In this document: positions 46,763-56,723 of the stretch, one piece after another
Layout: every line of letters starts with the position of its first letter
Numbering within the stretch: the first letter of the stretch is position 1
Assembly: GCF_022867885.1 (NCBI RefSeq)
Contig: NZ_JALIFP010000016.1
Location: forward strand, 1 to 64,000
Direction: 5' to 3'
DNA: 64,000 bases
DNA from: Lederbergia sp. NSJ-179
GTDB lineage: Bacteria; Bacillota; Bacilli; Bacillales; Bacillaceae_C
The notes under the pieces: model-generated
The model's database searches: none
Told to the model about the DNA's origin: nothing
What the model saw: only the letters and a program-made list of their open reading frames with translations
Made by a program: the position numbers and the translations under genes

Positions 46763-48601
46763 ATGAGCAAAATTATCGGAATTGACCTTGGAACGACAAA
46801 CTCATGTGTGGCAGTCCTAGAGGGTGGAGAAGCTAAAGTTATCCCCAACCCAGAAGGAAATAGAACAAGTCCATCTGTAATTGCGTTTAAAAATGGTGAG
46901 CGTCAAGTTGGGGAAGTGGCGAAACGTCAAGCCATTACGAACCCCAATACAGTTATGTCAATCAAACGTCATATGGGTTCAGACTTTAAAACGGAAATCG
47001 AAGGGAAAAATTATACGCCTCAAGAGTTATCGGCTGTTATCTTGCAATATTTAAAATCATATGCGGAAGACTATCTAGGTGAAAAGGTTGATAAAGCAGT
47101 TATTACCGTTCCTGCTTATTTTAATGATTCACAACGTCAAGCAACGAAGGATGCCGGTACGATTGCGGGGCTTGAAGTTGAAAGAATTATTAATGAACCA
47201 ACGGCTGCTGCTCTTGCCTATGGTCTTGATAAAATAGAAGAAGATCAAACGATTCTCGTCTATGACCTAGGTGGAGGAACATTTGATATCTCCATTATGG
47301 AATTGGGAGACGGAGTTTTTGAAGTGTTAGCTACTGCAGGTGATAATAAGCTTGGTGGGGATGACTTCGACCAAGTGATCATCGATTACCTTGTGCAGGA
47401 ATTCAAAAAAGAGAATGGGATTGACCTTTCTACTGATAAAATGGCTTTGCAACGTTTGAAAGATGCGGCGGAAAAAGCGAAGAAAGATCTTTCTGGGGTG
47501 ACTTCTACCCAAATCTCCTTACCATTTATTACAGCAGGTGACGCTGGTCCGCTTCATATGGAAATCAATTTAACACGGGCTAAATTTGAGGAACTGTCTT
47601 CATCCCTTGTGGAAAGAACAATGGGACCTACTCGTCAAGCATTAAAAGATGCAGGAAAATCCGCTTCTGAGATCGATAAAGTAATTTTAGTGGGAGGTTC
47701 CACAAGAATTCCTGCGGTTCAAGAAGCGATCCGTAAGGAGGTTGGAAAAGAGCCCCATAAAGGTGTAAACCCTGATGAAGTTGTTGCAATGGGTGCCGCA
47801 ATTCAAGGTGGTGTGTTAACAGGGGATGTGAAAGATGTCGTCCTTCTAGACGTAACACCACTATCCCTTGGTATTGAAACAATGGGTGGCGTCTTTACAA
47901 AGTTGATTGAACGTAACACAACGATTCCAACTGCCAAATCTCAGGTGTTCTCTACCGCAGCCGATAACCAAACAGCGGTTGATATTCATGTTCTGCAAGG
48001 AGAAAGACCAATGGCAGCAGACAACAAAACATTGGGCCGTTTCCAATTAACCGATATTCCACCAGCACCTCGCGGGGTTCCACAAATTGAAGTGAAATTT
48101 GACATTGATAAGAACGGTATTGTCAATGTTAGCGCGAAAGATCTTGGCACAGGAAAAGAGCAAAATATTACGATCAAATCTTCTTCTGGCCTTTCAGAAG
48201 AAGAAGTGGAAAGAATGGTCAAAGAAGCGGAAGAAAACTCTGAAGCTGATAGAAAGCGGAAAGAGGAAGTTGAGCTTAGAAATGAAGCAGATCAATTGGT
48301 CTTTACGACTGAAAAGACATTAAAAGACCTTGAAGGTAAAGTCGATGAAGCAGAAGTGAAAAAGGCGGAGGAAGCAAAAGCAGCCTTAAAAGCTGCCATT
48401 GAGAAAAATGATCTTGAAGAAATACGTCAAAAGAAAGACGCTTTGCAAGAAATTGTCCAAAACCTTTCGATGAAGCTGTATGAAGAAGCAGCAAAACAAG
48501 CACAAGCTGGTCAAGAGGGAGAAGCAGGACAAGGAAACAAAGACGATAATATTGTAGACGCCGAATACGAAGAAGTTCAGGACGAAGAGGAGAAAAAATA
48601 A
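46763..48601 (+). CDS. dnaK: Chaperone protein DnaK (Hsp70)
   Basis: DnaK is the Hsp70 chaperone. The 612-residue protein has the N-terminal phosphate loop [12 protein letters not shown] at 5-16, [13 protein letters not shown] near 136, [11 protein letters not shown] near 160 and [11 protein letters not shown] near 307. The substrate domain begins at [11 protein letters not shown]. As in other Gram-positive DnaKs, a segment of the ATPase domain is shorter than in E. coli. The tail [21 protein letters not shown] is acidic. The ATG follows an AGGAGGTATTATAA site. Confidence 0.98.
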   Translation: MSKIIGIDLGTTNSCVAVLEGGEAKVIPNPEGNRTSPSVIAFKNGERQVGEVAKRQAITNPNTVMSIKRHMGSDFKTEIEGKNYTPQELSAVILQYLKSYAEDYLGEKVDKAVITVPAYFNDSQRQATKDAGTIAGLEVERIINEPTAAALAYGLDKIEEDQTILVYDLGGGTFDISIMELGDGVFEVLATAGDNKLGGDDFDQVIIDYLVQEFKKENGIDLSTDKMALQRLKDAAEKAKKDLSGVTSTQISLPFITAGDAGPLHMEINLTRAKFEELSSSLVERTMGPTRQALKDAGKSASEIDKVILVGGSTRIPAVQEAIRKEVGKEPHKGVNPDEVVAMGAAIQGGVLTGDVKDVVLLDVTPLSLGIETMGGVFTKLIERNTTIPTAKSQVFSTAADNQTAVDIHVLQGERPMAADNKTLGRFQLTDIPPAPRGVPQIEVKFDIDKNGIVNVSAKDLGTGKEQNITIKSSSGLSEEEVERMVKEAEENSEADRKRKEEVELRNEADQLVFTTEKTLKDLEGKVDEAEVKKAEEAKAALKAAIEKNDLEEIRQKKDALQEIVQNLSMKLYEEAAKQAQAGQEGEAGQGNKDDNIVDAEYEEVQDEEEKK

Positions 48602-48616
48602 TTATTGTACATTAAG

Positions 48617-48649
48617 AAAGCCAAAGCCATTATCGGCTTTGGCTTTTCT
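48617..48649 (+). terminator. Terminator-like hairpin between dnaK and dnaJ
   Basis: AAAGCCAAAGCC (48617-48628) and GGCTTTGGCTTT (48635-48646) form a perfect 12-base stem with a short T run. It may lower dnaJ expression relative to dnaK. Confidence 0.75.
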
Positions 48650-48732
48650 CGATAAATAGGACGGCACTTTCAATCTACAATTGAAATATGCTAGAATATA
48701 CCTTATGTGAAAAGATTCGGGAGTGTGTTTAG

Positions 48733-49857
48733 ATGAGCAAAAGGGATTATTATGAAGTATTAGGTGTGACGAAAGATGCATCTAAGGATGAGATAAAAAA
48801 AGCATACAGACGTTTATCCAAAAAATATCACCCTGATATTAACAAAGAACCAGGGGCAGATGAGAAATTTAAGGAAATAACGGAAGCGTATGAAGTATTA
48901 AGCGATGATCAAAAAAAGGCCCAATATGACCAATTTGGCCATTCAGGACCTCAAGGTTTTGGGGGAGAAGGTTTTGGAGGAGGCGCCGATTTTGGTTTCG
49001 GTGGATTTGAAGATATCTTTAATACCTTCTTTGGTGGTGGCGGAAGCCGCCGTGATCCAAATGCTCCTAGGCAAGGTGCTGATCTTCAATATACAATGTC
49101 TTTATCATTTGAAGAGGCTGCTTTCGGAAAAGAAACAGTTATTGAAATACCAAGAGAAGAAACCTGTGATACCTGTCACGGAAGTGGGGCAAAACCAGGA
49201 ACTTCCCCCGAAACATGTCCACATTGTCATGGTTCAGGTCAATTGAACGTGGAACAAAATACGCCTTTTGGACGGATTGTCAATCGTCGAGTATGTCAAC
49301 ATTGTCATGGGACAGGTCAAATCATTAAAGAAAAGTGCTCTACCTGTGGCGGAGATGGAAAAGTTAAAAAGCGGAAAAAGATTAATGTCAAAATTCCGAA
49401 AGGTGTAGATGAAGGACAACAAATGCGTGTTGCGGGTGAAGGGGAACCGGGAATAAATGGTGGTCCATCCGGAGATCTATACGTTGTTTTCCGTGTGAAG
49501 GACCATGAATTCTTCGAACGTGATGGGGATGATATTTATTGTGAAATGCCGATTACCTTTGTTCAAGCGGCATTAGGCGATGAAATTGAGGTTCCTACTC
49601 TTTATGGAAAAGTAAAATTAAAAATTCCTGCCGGAACACAGACAGGAACGAAATTCCGTTTGCGCGGCAAAGGTGTTCCAAATGTTCGTGGTTATGGTAC
49701 AGGGGATCAACATGTTCAAATGAAGGTGATTACACCTACGAAATTATCTGAACAACAAAAGCAACTTCTCCGGGATTTTGCGGAAATTAGTGGCAACACT
49801 CCTGATGAGCAACATGAAAGTTTTTTTGATAAAGTAAGACGAACGTTTAAAAGTTGA
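48733..49857 (+). CDS. dnaJ: Chaperone protein DnaJ (Hsp40)
   Basis: DnaJ stimulates the DnaK ATPase and delivers substrates. The 374-residue protein has the J domain with HPD in [10 protein letters not shown] near residue 31, a Gly/Phe-rich linker (residues 72-105), and four zinc motifs ([32 protein letters not shown]). The C-terminal substrate-binding domains follow. The ATG is preceded by GGGAGTGTGTTTAG. It is followed by prmA, whose frame starts 24 bases later. Confidence 0.98.
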   Translation: MSKRDYYEVLGVTKDASKDEIKKAYRRLSKKYHPDINKEPGADEKFKEITEAYEVLSDDQKKAQYDQFGHSGPQGFGGEGFGGGADFGFGGFEDIFNTFFGGGGSRRDPNAPRQGADLQYTMSLSFEEAAFGKETVIEIPREETCDTCHGSGAKPGTSPETCPHCHGSGQLNVEQNTPFGRIVNRRVCQHCHGTGQIIKEKCSTCGGDGKVKKRKKINVKIPKGVDEGQQMRVAGEGEPGINGGPSGDLYVVFRVKDHEFFERDGDDIYCEMPITFVQAALGDEIEVPTLYGKVKLKIPAGTQTGTKFRLRGKGVPNVRGYGTGDQHVQMKVITPTKLSEQQKQLLRDFAEISGNTPDEQHESFFDKVRRTFKS

Positions 49858-49880
49858 GAAAAATAACGAGGCGGTCTGTT

Positions 49881-50822
49881 ATGAAATGGAACGAGATAAG
49901 TATCCATACAACAAATGAAGCAGTAGAGGCAATCTGTAATATTTTACATGAAGCTGGAGCAAGTGGAGTTGTGATCGAAGACCCATTGGAGTTGACAAAG
50001 GAACGGGAAAACTGGTTTGGTGAAATCATCGAGTTGAATCCGGATGATTATCCCGAAGAGGGGGTCATAATTAAAGCCTATTTACCGATTAATAGCTTTA
50101 TTGGTGAAACAATTAATTCGATTAAACAGGAGATTTCGGACTTAACCCATTACGATATTGATATTGGGAAGAACCATGTTTCAACAACAGAAGTAAAAGA
50201 AGAGGACTGGGAGCAAGCTTGGAAACAATATTATCATCCTGCCAAAATCTCCAGGCGTTTTACGATCGTTCCGACATGGGAAGATTATCAAAAGGTTTCA
50301 AGTGATGAATTAATCATCGAATTAGACCCGGGTATGGCTTTCGGTACCGGGACACATCCAACTACTGTGATGAGTATTCAAGCGTTGGAAAAAATAATAA
50401 AAGCAGGAGATACAGTTGTTGATGTCGGTACAGGATCTGGGGTATTAAGTATTGCAGCGGCTCTCTTAAATGCGAAAAACGTTATTGCCCTTGACTTGGA
50501 TGAAATTGCTGTTGAGTCAGCCGAGCAGAATATTGCATTGAATCAACTACAAGAGAAAATCGAGGTGCGTAAAGGCGATCTACTGAACGGTCTGGAGATT
50601 GATAACGTCGACGTGATTGTGGCTAATATTCTAGCAGATGTCATTATTCGATTAACCAAAGATGCTGCATCACTCGTTCGTAAAAATGGATACTTCATTA
50701 CCTCCGGAATCATTCAGCCCAAAAAACAGGAAGTCCAAACAGCCCTTATTCAGGGAGGGTTTGAAATAACGGAAACCCTTGTGATGGAAGATTGGGTGAC
50801 TTTCATTGCGAGAAGAACGTGA
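49881..50822 (+). CDS. prmA: Ribosomal protein L11 methyltransferase PrmA
   Basis: PrmA trimethylates several amino groups of ribosomal protein L11 with S-adenosylmethionine. The 313-residue protein has the substrate-recognition N-terminal domain, followed by [14 protein letters not shown] near residue 152. The methyltransferase motif [17 protein letters not shown] lies near 180. [16 protein letters not shown] near 244 carries the catalytic NxxA-type motif. I chose the ATG at 49881, after CGAGGCGG. It follows dnaJ and precedes rsmE. Confidence 0.95.
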   Translation: MKWNEISIHTTNEAVEAICNILHEAGASGVVIEDPLELTKERENWFGEIIELNPDDYPEEGVIIKAYLPINSFIGETINSIKQEISDLTHYDIDIGKNHVSTTEVKEEDWEQAWKQYYHPAKISRRFTIVPTWEDYQKVSSDELIIELDPGMAFGTGTHPTTVMSIQALEKIIKAGDTVVDVGTGSGVLSIAAALLNAKNVIALDLDEIAVESAEQNIALNQLQEKIEVRKGDLLNGLEIDNVDVIVANILADVIIRLTKDAASLVRKNGYFITSGIIQPKKQEVQTALIQGGFEITETLVMEDWVTFIARRT

Positions 50823-50834
50823 TGGAGTGAAGAC

Positions 50835-51587
50835 ATGCAAAGGTATTTTTTGAATGAAGAATACAAAGGCCAAAACTTGGTTATCCTCTCAGGTGATGAC
50901 TACCATCATATTGTTCATGTTATGAGGATGAAAGAAGGAGCCGCTTTCTGGGTTGTTTTTTCCGATTCAAAAACAGCCTTGGTATCATTGGAAACTATTT
51001 ATGATTCAAAGATAGAGGCAAAGATTATCAATTGGGAAGAGCAAGATAAGGAGCTTCCTGTTCATGTCACCATTGCAAGTGGCTTGGCTAAAGGAGACAA
51101 GTTAGATTGGATCATTCAAAAGGGGACAGAACTAGGAGCAGCAGAGTTTGCCCCTTTTATTGCTGAGCGGTCTATAGTAAAATGGGAAGCGAAGAAGGCA
51201 GAAAAAAAGCTTTTAAGATGGAAAAAAATCGCGAAAGAAGCAGCTGAACAATCCCATCGGCAGACTCTACCTTTGATTCAATCTCCGATGAAGCTTGCGA
51301 ATTTAATCCAATATAGTCAAGCCTTTGATTGGAAAGTCTTAGCCTTTGAGGAGGCTGCTAAAGAAGGGGAGATAAGCCAGTTCGCCCAAATCCTCTCGAC
51401 AATGGAAAAAAGCGAAAAGGTAATCATTGTTTTCGGTCCTGAAGGTGGTATGACAGACCAAGAGAAAAACGTACTAGTAGAAAATGAGTTTAAAATTTGC
51501 GGCCTTGGTCCAAGGATATTAAGAACAGAAACAGCGCCGCTATATACACTGGCTGCTATTTCCTATCATTTTGAATTATTGAGGTGA
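50835..51587 (+). CDS. rsmE: 16S rRNA (uracil-1498-N3)-methyltransferase RsmE
   Basis: RsmE methylates U1498 of 16S rRNA. The 250-residue SPOUT-family protein has the PUA-like N-terminal domain with HHIVHVMRMKEG near residue 22. ASGLAKGDKLDWIIQKGTELGA lies near 80 and the knot motif VFGPEGGMTDQE near 205 to LGPRILRTETAPLYTLAAI completes the fold. The ATG is set behind a TGGAGTGAAGAC site. It lies 12 bases after prmA and four before mtaB. Confidence 0.95.
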   Translation: MQRYFLNEEYKGQNLVILSGDDYHHIVHVMRMKEGAAFWVVFSDSKTALVSLETIYDSKIEAKIINWEEQDKELPVHVTIASGLAKGDKLDWIIQKGTELGAAEFAPFIAERSIVKWEAKKAEKKLLRWKKIAKEAAEQSHRQTLPLIQSPMKLANLIQYSQAFDWKVLAFEEAAKEGEISQFAQILSTMEKSEKVIIVFGPEGGMTDQEKNVLVENEFKICGLGPRILRTETAPLYTLAAISYHFELLR

Positions 51588-51591
51588 GGTA

Positions 51592-52944
51592 ATGTCTAGT
51601 GTTGCTTTCCATACATTAGGTTGTAAAGTCAATCACTATGAAACAGAAGCTATTTGGCAATTGTTTCAAAATCAAGGATATGAACGAGTTGATTTTGAAA
51701 GCCGGGCGGACGTATATGTCATAAATACTTGTACAGTAACGAATACAGGGGATAAAAAAAGCCGCCAGGTTATTCGGAGGGCCATCCGCAAAAATCCCGA
51801 GGCAGTAATTTGTGTGACAGGATGTTATGCGCAAACATCTCCCGCTGAAATCATGGCGATTCCTGGAGTTGATATTGTTGTCGGAACGCAAGATCGTGTG
51901 AAAATGCTTGAATATATCGAGCAATATAAGCAAGAAAGACAACCGATTAACGGTGTCGGTAATATCATGAAAAATCGTGTGTATGAGGAATTGGATGTCC
52001 CATCCTTTACAGATAGAACGCGCGCTTCTTTGAAAATTCAAGAGGGGTGCAATAATTTTTGTACTTTCTGTATCATCCCTTGGGCACGTGGATTAATGCG
52101 TTCTCGTGATCCCCAAGAAGTGATTCGCCAAGCCCAACAGTTAGTGGATGCTGGTTATAAAGAAATTGTTCTAACAGGCATCCATACAGGTGGTTATGGA
52201 GAGGATTTGAAAGATTATAATTTGGCTGCTTTATTACGTGATCTTGAAGATCAGGTGAAAGGGCTGAAAAGAATTCGCATTTCTTCCATCGAAGCAAGCC
52301 AATTAACGGATGAAGTGATTGAAGTTTTGGAAAAATCGAAGCTTGTTGTCCGTCATTTACATATCCCGCTGCAATCAGGTTCAGATACTGTTTTAAAAAG
52401 AATGCGAAGGAAATATACAATGGCCTTTTTCGCTGAACGTCTTGAAAGACTGAAAAAAGCTCTACCAAATCTTGCGGTGACATCTGATGTGATTGTTGGC
52501 TTTCCGGGAGAAACAGAAGAAGAATTTATGGAAACCTATAATTTCATTAAGAAACATAAATTTTCTGAGCTCCATGTCTTCCCTTACTCCATGCGCACAG
52601 GGACCCCTGCGGCAAGAATGAAAGAGCAAATTGATGAAGAGGTCAAAAATGACCGTGTGCATCGCTTGATTGCTTTATCAGACCAGCTTGCGAAAGAATA
52701 TGCCTCGCGTTTTGAGAATGAGGTTCTCGAAGTCATTCCAGAAGAACCTTTTAAAGAAAATCCTGAGAGTGGATTATATGAAGGATATACGGATAATTAC
52801 ATGAAAGTTGTGTTCCCGGCTACAAAAGAGATGATTGGCAAATTGATTCGAGTGAAGATTTCTAAGTCCGGTTATCCCTATAATGAAGGAAAATTCGTTA
52901 GGGAAATGGATGAATTGGAAAAAACAAATTCTATGGCTATGTAA
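51592..52944 (+). CDS. mtaB: tRNA threonylcarbamoyladenosine methylthiotransferase MtaB (YqeV)
   Basis: MtaB adds a methylthio group to t6A37 in tRNAs. The 450-residue protein has the UPF0004 domain (FHTLGCKVNHYETE at 5-18, VINTCTVTN near 44, VTGCYAQTSP near 75) with three cysteines for one Fe-S cluster. The radical SAM motif CNNFCTFCIIPWARG is near 150. The TRAM domain follows at the C-terminus. The gene ends at a terminator. In B. subtilis it is yqeV and lies in the same place after yqeU. Confidence 0.96.
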   Translation: MSSVAFHTLGCKVNHYETEAIWQLFQNQGYERVDFESRADVYVINTCTVTNTGDKKSRQVIRRAIRKNPEAVICVTGCYAQTSPAEIMAIPGVDIVVGTQDRVKMLEYIEQYKQERQPINGVGNIMKNRVYEELDVPSFTDRTRASLKIQEGCNNFCTFCIIPWARGLMRSRDPQEVIRQAQQLVDAGYKEIVLTGIHTGGYGEDLKDYNLAALLRDLEDQVKGLKRIRISSIEASQLTDEVIEVLEKSKLVVRHLHIPLQSGSDTVLKRMRRKYTMAFFAERLERLKKALPNLAVTSDVIVGFPGETEEEFMETYNFIKKHKFSELHVFPYSMRTGTPAARMKEQIDEEVKNDRVHRLIALSDQLAKEYASRFENEVLEVIPEEPFKENPESGLYEGYTDNYMKVVFPATKEMIGKLIRVKISKSGYPYNEGKFVREMDELEKTNSMAM

Positions 52945-52947
52945 TGT

Positions 52948-52980
52948 AAAGCTATCCCATCTATGGGTAGCTTTTTCTTT
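52948..52980 (+). terminator. Terminator after mtaB
   Basis: AAAGCTA(T)CCC and GGGTAGCTTT pair with one bulged base and lead into a T run. Confidence 0.75.
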
Positions 52981-53041
52981 TTCAAAAAAGGTGAAAATGA
53001 TATGCTTATTTGTAGAGATACAATACTTGAGGTGATATGAC

Positions 53042-53692
53042 TTGGATAAAAATATGGGAAAATTGATTGATCACACTTTATTAAAACCAAATGCGAACAA
53101 AAAGCAAATTATGAAATTATGTAAAGAAGCCAGTCTCCATCAATTTGCTTCGGTATGTGTCAATCCAACTTGGGTGCAGTTTGCAAGCCAGTGTTTACAG
53201 GCAACAGATGTGAAGGTTTGTACAGTGATTGGTTTTCCGCTTGGGGCGAATACACCTGAAACGAAAGCGTTTGAAACGAAAAATGCGATCGAAAATGGGG
53301 CTGTTGAAGTGGATATGGTGATCAATATTGGTGCTCTGAAAAGTGGTGATGTAGAGCTTGTGGAACGAGATATACGTGCTGTTTGCGCTGCTGCAAGTGG
53401 CAAAGCATCCGTGAAAGTCATCATTGAAACAAGCCTTTTAACAGATGATGAAAAGCGTCAAGCTTGTGAGCTGGCTAAAAGTGCTGGAGCTGATTTTGTC
53501 AAAACGTCCTCTGGTTTTTCTGGTGGTGGGGCAGCGGTAGAGGATATAGAGTTAATGAGGCGAACAGTTGGGGAGGCTATGGGAATTAAGGCGTCTGGGG
53601 GAATTAAGACGAAGAAAGACGCCGATAGAATGATAAAGGCCGGGGCTACACGGATTGGAACAAGCTCAGGAATAGAGATTGTTCAGGAATAG
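53042..53692 (+). CDS. deoC: Deoxyribose-phosphate aldolase
   Basis: DeoC splits 2-deoxyribose-5-phosphate into acetaldehyde and glyceraldehyde-3-phosphate in deoxynucleoside breakdown. The 216-residue protein has [14 protein letters not shown] near residue 10, [13 protein letters not shown] near 57 and [14 protein letters not shown] near 90. The Schiff-base lysine lies in [10 protein letters not shown] near 153, with KASGGIKT following. The TTG start follows TTGAGGTGATATGAC. It sits apart from other deo genes, placed after mtaB rather than in a deo operon. Confidence 0.95.
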   Translation: MDKNMGKLIDHTLLKPNANKKQIMKLCKEASLHQFASVCVNPTWVQFASQCLQATDVKVCTVIGFPLGANTPETKAFETKNAIENGAVEVDMVINIGALKSGDVELVERDIRAVCAAASGKASVKVIIETSLLTDDEKRQACELAKSAGADFVKTSSGFSGGGAAVEDIELMRRTVGEAMGIKASGGIKTKKDADRMIKAGATRIGTSSGIEIVQE

Positions 53693-53710
53693 ATGATCAT
53701 ACTCTCCCTT

Positions 53711-54631
53711 TTATTTTCCGTGAAGCCATATAATAAATTGTCCGAACTTTTTTGCGAATGGTAAAGCAAGTAAAGAGCATGCGGTATTATATAGTACGCT
53801 TGCATGAGCGAGTTGCATGTCAGGCGCATCGGAAAGTACAGAGCTTACATGTCCTAAAACAGAAATGAAAGGTAAAAACAGGAGAGCGCCAGCCAAGTTT
53901 AGCCAAATATGAGCATAGGCTGTGAGTCTAGCTTCATTTCCCGCACCTATACTGGCAAGTAAAGCGGTCGCACATGTACCGATGTTCGCACCGATCATAA
54001 TCGCTATTCCTGTATTTAAGTCAAAAGTCCCGGAAGTTAAAAAGGTCATAGCGATTCCCGTCATAGCGGTGCTTGATTGAATGATCGCCGTTAAAAAAGT
54101 CCCGGTGAGAAATGAAATGGCAATATTCCCTTTCATTAAACCAATCAGCCTTTGCATGATCGGAACATCTTCTATAGATTTGGCTAATATTTCAAATCCG
54201 TTCATAGCAGCAAAAATGATTGCAATCCCTAGAAAAATATAACCGCAGCTTTTCAGCTTCGTATTTTTAAAGAATTGTAAGAGGATTCCTGCAATAATGA
54301 AAGGAATGATCAGATGATTTAAATCAAAGGTAAGAAATTCTAAAGTGACGGTAGTCCCGATATTCGTACCAAGAATGATGCCGGTTGTTTGTGGAAATGT
54401 TAGGATTCTCGCTGAGACAAGCCCAACTGCAATGACGGTGACGGCAGAACTACTTTGAAGTATGGCTGTCATACCAATTCCTGCTAGCATTCCCATAAAT
54501 GGAGAGTTTGTGAACTTTTGTAGCCAGTTTTCCATGTTGCTACCTGACAAATGAAAAAGCCCCATTCTCATCCATGTCATACCTAATAGAAATGTACCTG
54601 CTAATAAAGCAAAAAACAATACATGCAGCAT
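53711..54631 (-). CDS. Na/Pi cotransporter family protein (YqeW-like)
   Basis: This is a sodium-dependent phosphate symporter of the NptA type. The 306-residue protein has about eight membrane segments and two inverted QSS repeats, AILQSSSAVTV near residue 59 and AIIQSSTAMTG near 190. These form the binding site in the family. It lacks a C-terminal PhoU domain. I chose the ATG at 54631, six bases after AAGGGGG. The ATG at 54637 has no space for the ribosome site. It is in the yqeW place, downstream of mtaB and deoC but on the opposite strand. Confidence 0.9.
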   Translation of the reverse strand: MLHVLFFALLAGTFLLGMTWMRMGLFHLSGSNMENWLQKFTNSPFMGMLAGIGMTAILQSSSAVTVIAVGLVSARILTFPQTTGIILGTNIGTTVTLEFLTFDLNHLIIPFIIAGILLQFFKNTKLKSCGYIFLGIAIIFAAMNGFEILAKSIEDVPIMQRLIGLMKGNIAISFLTGTFLTAIIQSSTAMTGIAMTFLTSGTFDLNTGIAIMIGANIGTCATALLASIGAGNEARLTAYAHIWLNLAGALLFLPFISVLGHVSSVLSDAPDMQLAHASVLYNTACSLLALPFAKKFGQFIIWLHGK

Positions 54632-55314
54632 GTCCATCCCCCTTAAGACTATATATATGGGCGAGATGGGGAAGACATGCAAATAAGAAAAAACAATTTT
54701 AGGCAAATTTATAGTTTTGTAAAGCAGTCAAGCAGTTTGTTGACTCCTTCAACAGTCATGCATAGGATCAACCCGCTATTGTAGAAGGATAGTTTCACTT
54801 TTTTTGAGTGATATCTAATCGGCCCATAATGGGTCAGAAGAAGACAGTTTGATTGAATAATTAGATACGAAAAAAATAGGAGGATTTACTATATGTTTCC
54901 GGCTCCTATTCCCGCTAAATACTAGAAACCAGAGCAAGAGGTTATATGAATTAACACAACAAGTTATTTCCGAATATTGATATGTTTGAAGCTGGCAAAA
55001 TCTAAAAATGTTCCAGTGATCTAGCACTATCAGTGTGTATCAAAAATCAATAATCCATACAATAGTATTTTTGAAAACTCTAGAAAAAACTATTTCGAAG
55101 AAAATATTCAGGTACTCAATCACATAATTCAAATAAATCACCATAGGAAATTAGTCCTTTTTTGGATGATGGTAGAAAAAACGCATTTTTCTGAATCTTC
55201 ATTTCAATAATAATTAAGACATGTTATAGTGATTGTAGATTCGTCAAATAGATTCATATAAAGGAGGTGCTTGAGAAATTCTAGGAATACAAAGGTAAGT
55301 TGTAAAATATAAAA
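54632..55314. other. Accessory spacer before the secreted-protein pair
   Basis: About 680 AT-rich bases hold no intact gene of note. A decayed small gene is described separately at 54893-55005. A TGTTATAGT extended -10 box at 55222-55230 could be the promoter of the secreted pair. An AAGGAGGTG at 55261-55269 has no good start codon at a proper distance. The rest is unremarkable. Confidence 0.5.
54893..55005 (+). pseudogene. Decayed small gene of unknown function
   Basis: A strong AGGAGG site at 54879-54884 precedes ATG at 54893. The frame reads MFPAPIPAKY and then TAG. If read past the stop and across two frame changes, it goes on KPEQE, RLYELTQQVISEY and IDMFEAGKI before TAA at 55003-55005. 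These phrases look like coding DNA, giving a former product of about 40 residues with three lesions. The ten-residue peptide itself may also be made. I do not recognise the family. Confidence 0.45.
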
Positions 55315-55335
55315 ATGGAGAGGGAGGAAATTGTG

Positions 55336-55911
55336 TTGAAGAAAATGATTACGGTTACAGTCCTGTTTTTTAGTTTGATTTTCTTTTCATTCAATTTTAA
55401 TGCTTTTGCTGCAACGAACCTCACCATGACCTATAATGCGACCACTGACACTTACTCTGCTTCGGGATCAAATAATATTCAGGAAGTATATATTAATAAT
55501 GGACCAACCAACGTGAGTAATGGTAATACTGTATACGCAAACAATTATCTAACTAACAAGTCGTCTGAAAATCGAGCCTTTTTATATAAAGTAGGATGGG
55601 ATCCTAATAAGATGAATTTTACTGGTGTAAATAATATAACTCGATGCCATGATGTAACTAGTTACACGGTATCTAATGTCGATAGTACTCACGTAGATAT
55701 TACCGTCTATTATGGTGAGCCGACAACTTCAGATCTACTATATCCAGGTGAAGAAGGATGTTCACAAGTAGTGTTTAACTGGACAGGTGGAGGGGGAACT
55801 TACAATTGGCGTACTCTCGATGGTAATTCTACTCAATTCATAACAGGTGAAAGAGCTGGAACGGCAACATTGGCGCATTTTAGTTCTTCTAGTACTGTAA
55901 TAATGAATTAG
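55336..55911 (+). CDS. Secreted protein of unknown family
   Basis: The 191-residue product has a clear signal peptide (KKMITVTVLFFSLIFFSF then NFNAFA, with cleavage likely after AFA). The mature part is rich in Asn, Thr, Ser, Tyr and Gly (YNATTDTYSASGSNN, NFTGVNNITRCHDVTSYTVS), looks all-beta, and ends hydrophobic. It has two cysteines, in ITRCH and EGCSQ, which could form a disulfide. I chose TTG at 55336, eight bases after GGGAGG. GTG at 55333 is also possible. No known domain is recognised. The next secreted gene starts 21 bases downstream, so they form a pair. Confidence 0.65.
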   Translation: MKKMITVTVLFFSLIFFSFNFNAFAATNLTMTYNATTDTYSASGSNNIQEVYINNGPTNVSNGNTVYANNYLTNKSSENRAFLYKVGWDPNKMNFTGVNNITRCHDVTSYTVSNVDSTHVDITVYYGEPTTSDLLYPGEEGCSQVVFNWTGGGGTYNWRTLDGNSTQFITGERAGTATLAHFSSSSTVIMN

Positions 55912-55932
55912 TTCAGAAAGGTGGAAAAGTTA

Positions 55933-56211
55933 ATGAAGAAAATTGGCTCATTGTTAATGATAGTAACAGTCGTTTTATTGCTTGGACTTGCATCGTCAAG
56001 TGCCCTTGCAAATAACCAGAAGGACAACGAACCAAATTATTCAGAAGCGCATATGCAAGAAAGAATGAAGAATCAAAAAACAGAACCCATTGATCCTGAT
56101 ACACCCGTAACCCTAAAAAATGCTGATGGGGAGATTGTTTTAGAGACCACTCACGAAGATTTTATGAAAAATCAGCAAAAATATTTAAAAAAATACCTTG
56201 GGCAAGAGTAA
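55933..56211 (+). CDS. Small secreted protein of unknown family
   Basis: The 92-residue product starts with a signal peptide (KKIGSLLMIVTVVLLLGLASSSALA, cleavage likely after ALA). The mature part is charged and has no cysteine. It contains SEAHMQERMKNQKTEPIDPDTPV, GEIVLETTHEDFMKNQQ and KKYLGQE. I chose ATG at 55933, nine bases after AAAGGTGG. A GTG twelve bases upstream overlaps that site. No domain is recognised. It lies in the same direction as the preceding secreted gene, and they may share a role outside the cell, but nothing shows what. Confidence 0.65.
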   Translation: MKKIGSLLMIVTVVLLLGLASSSALANNQKDNEPNYSEAHMQERMKNQKTEPIDPDTPVTLKNADGEIVLETTHEDFMKNQQKYLKKYLGQE

Positions 56212-56224
56212 TTGTAGTTTCGCC

Positions 56225-56545
56225 CTAAGAGGCTAGGACATAACAAGCCAGAAATAGTAAAATAAAAAGGTTCCAAGCAATAAAAATTTGCTTGGAACCT
56301 TTGTTGAGAGATTTCCCCATCTCCATCACGATTTTACCGTTCATGGCGGGGCTTTTTCTCAAGTTCACCGCCATCAATGCAAGTGCTAATTCATTTTTCA
56401 CGGTTTGTCGTATGAAATCCTCGAAAGCCTCTTCCGGAATACTCTGGACAAGATCATTGATCGCTAAGGCAATAGCGTTTTCTTTCAATTTAATTTCTAA
56501 ATCTAGCAGCAAAACTACTTGGTTCATGGTATAATGTTTAAACAT
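56225..56545 (-). pseudogene. Internally deleted IS1182-family transposase
   Basis: The 106-residue frame starts MFKHYTMNQVVLLLDLEIKLKE and AINDLVQSIPEEAFEDFIR, which is the known N-terminus of IS1182 transposases. It then jumps to TVKNELALALMAVNLRK, which resembles the C-terminal end of the same proteins. The middle, several hundred residues with the DDE catalytic core, is missing. The frame is intact but cannot encode an active transposase. It could be a trans-activated element or a relic. Confidence 0.8.
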
Positions 56546-56702
56546 AAGGGCACCTCCAAAATTATTGTTTGGTCACTTTAATTTTATAAAAAGGTGTCCT
56601 TCTTGTTTACTAAAATAACGACAAAAAAGGCGTGGGGGTCACACTTTTTTAGTGTAAGCTCCAACGCCTTAATTTTTTTTACTGGAGTTTTGTCCCAGCC
56701 CC
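56229..56702 (-). mobile_element. Deletion derivative of an IS1182-type insertion sequence
   Basis: The ends GAGGCTAGGACATAAC (56229-56244) and, in reverse, GGGGCTGGGACAAAAC (56687-56702) match at 13 of 16 bases and are inverted. Inside is a remnant of the transposase gene on the minus strand. No target duplication is clear. At about 474 bases it is too short to be autonomous. Confidence 0.75.
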
Positions 56703-56723
56703 ATTTTACTTTCTCAGTTGTAG

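Noticed and set aside
53042-54631. deoC and the Na/Pi symporter as a transferred pair
   Set aside because: Both look like normal core genes on opposite strands; their placement is seen in related genera, so no special event is needed.
54815-55027. 70-residue minus-strand frame
   Set aside because: No ribosome site; it is the reverse of the decayed small gene.
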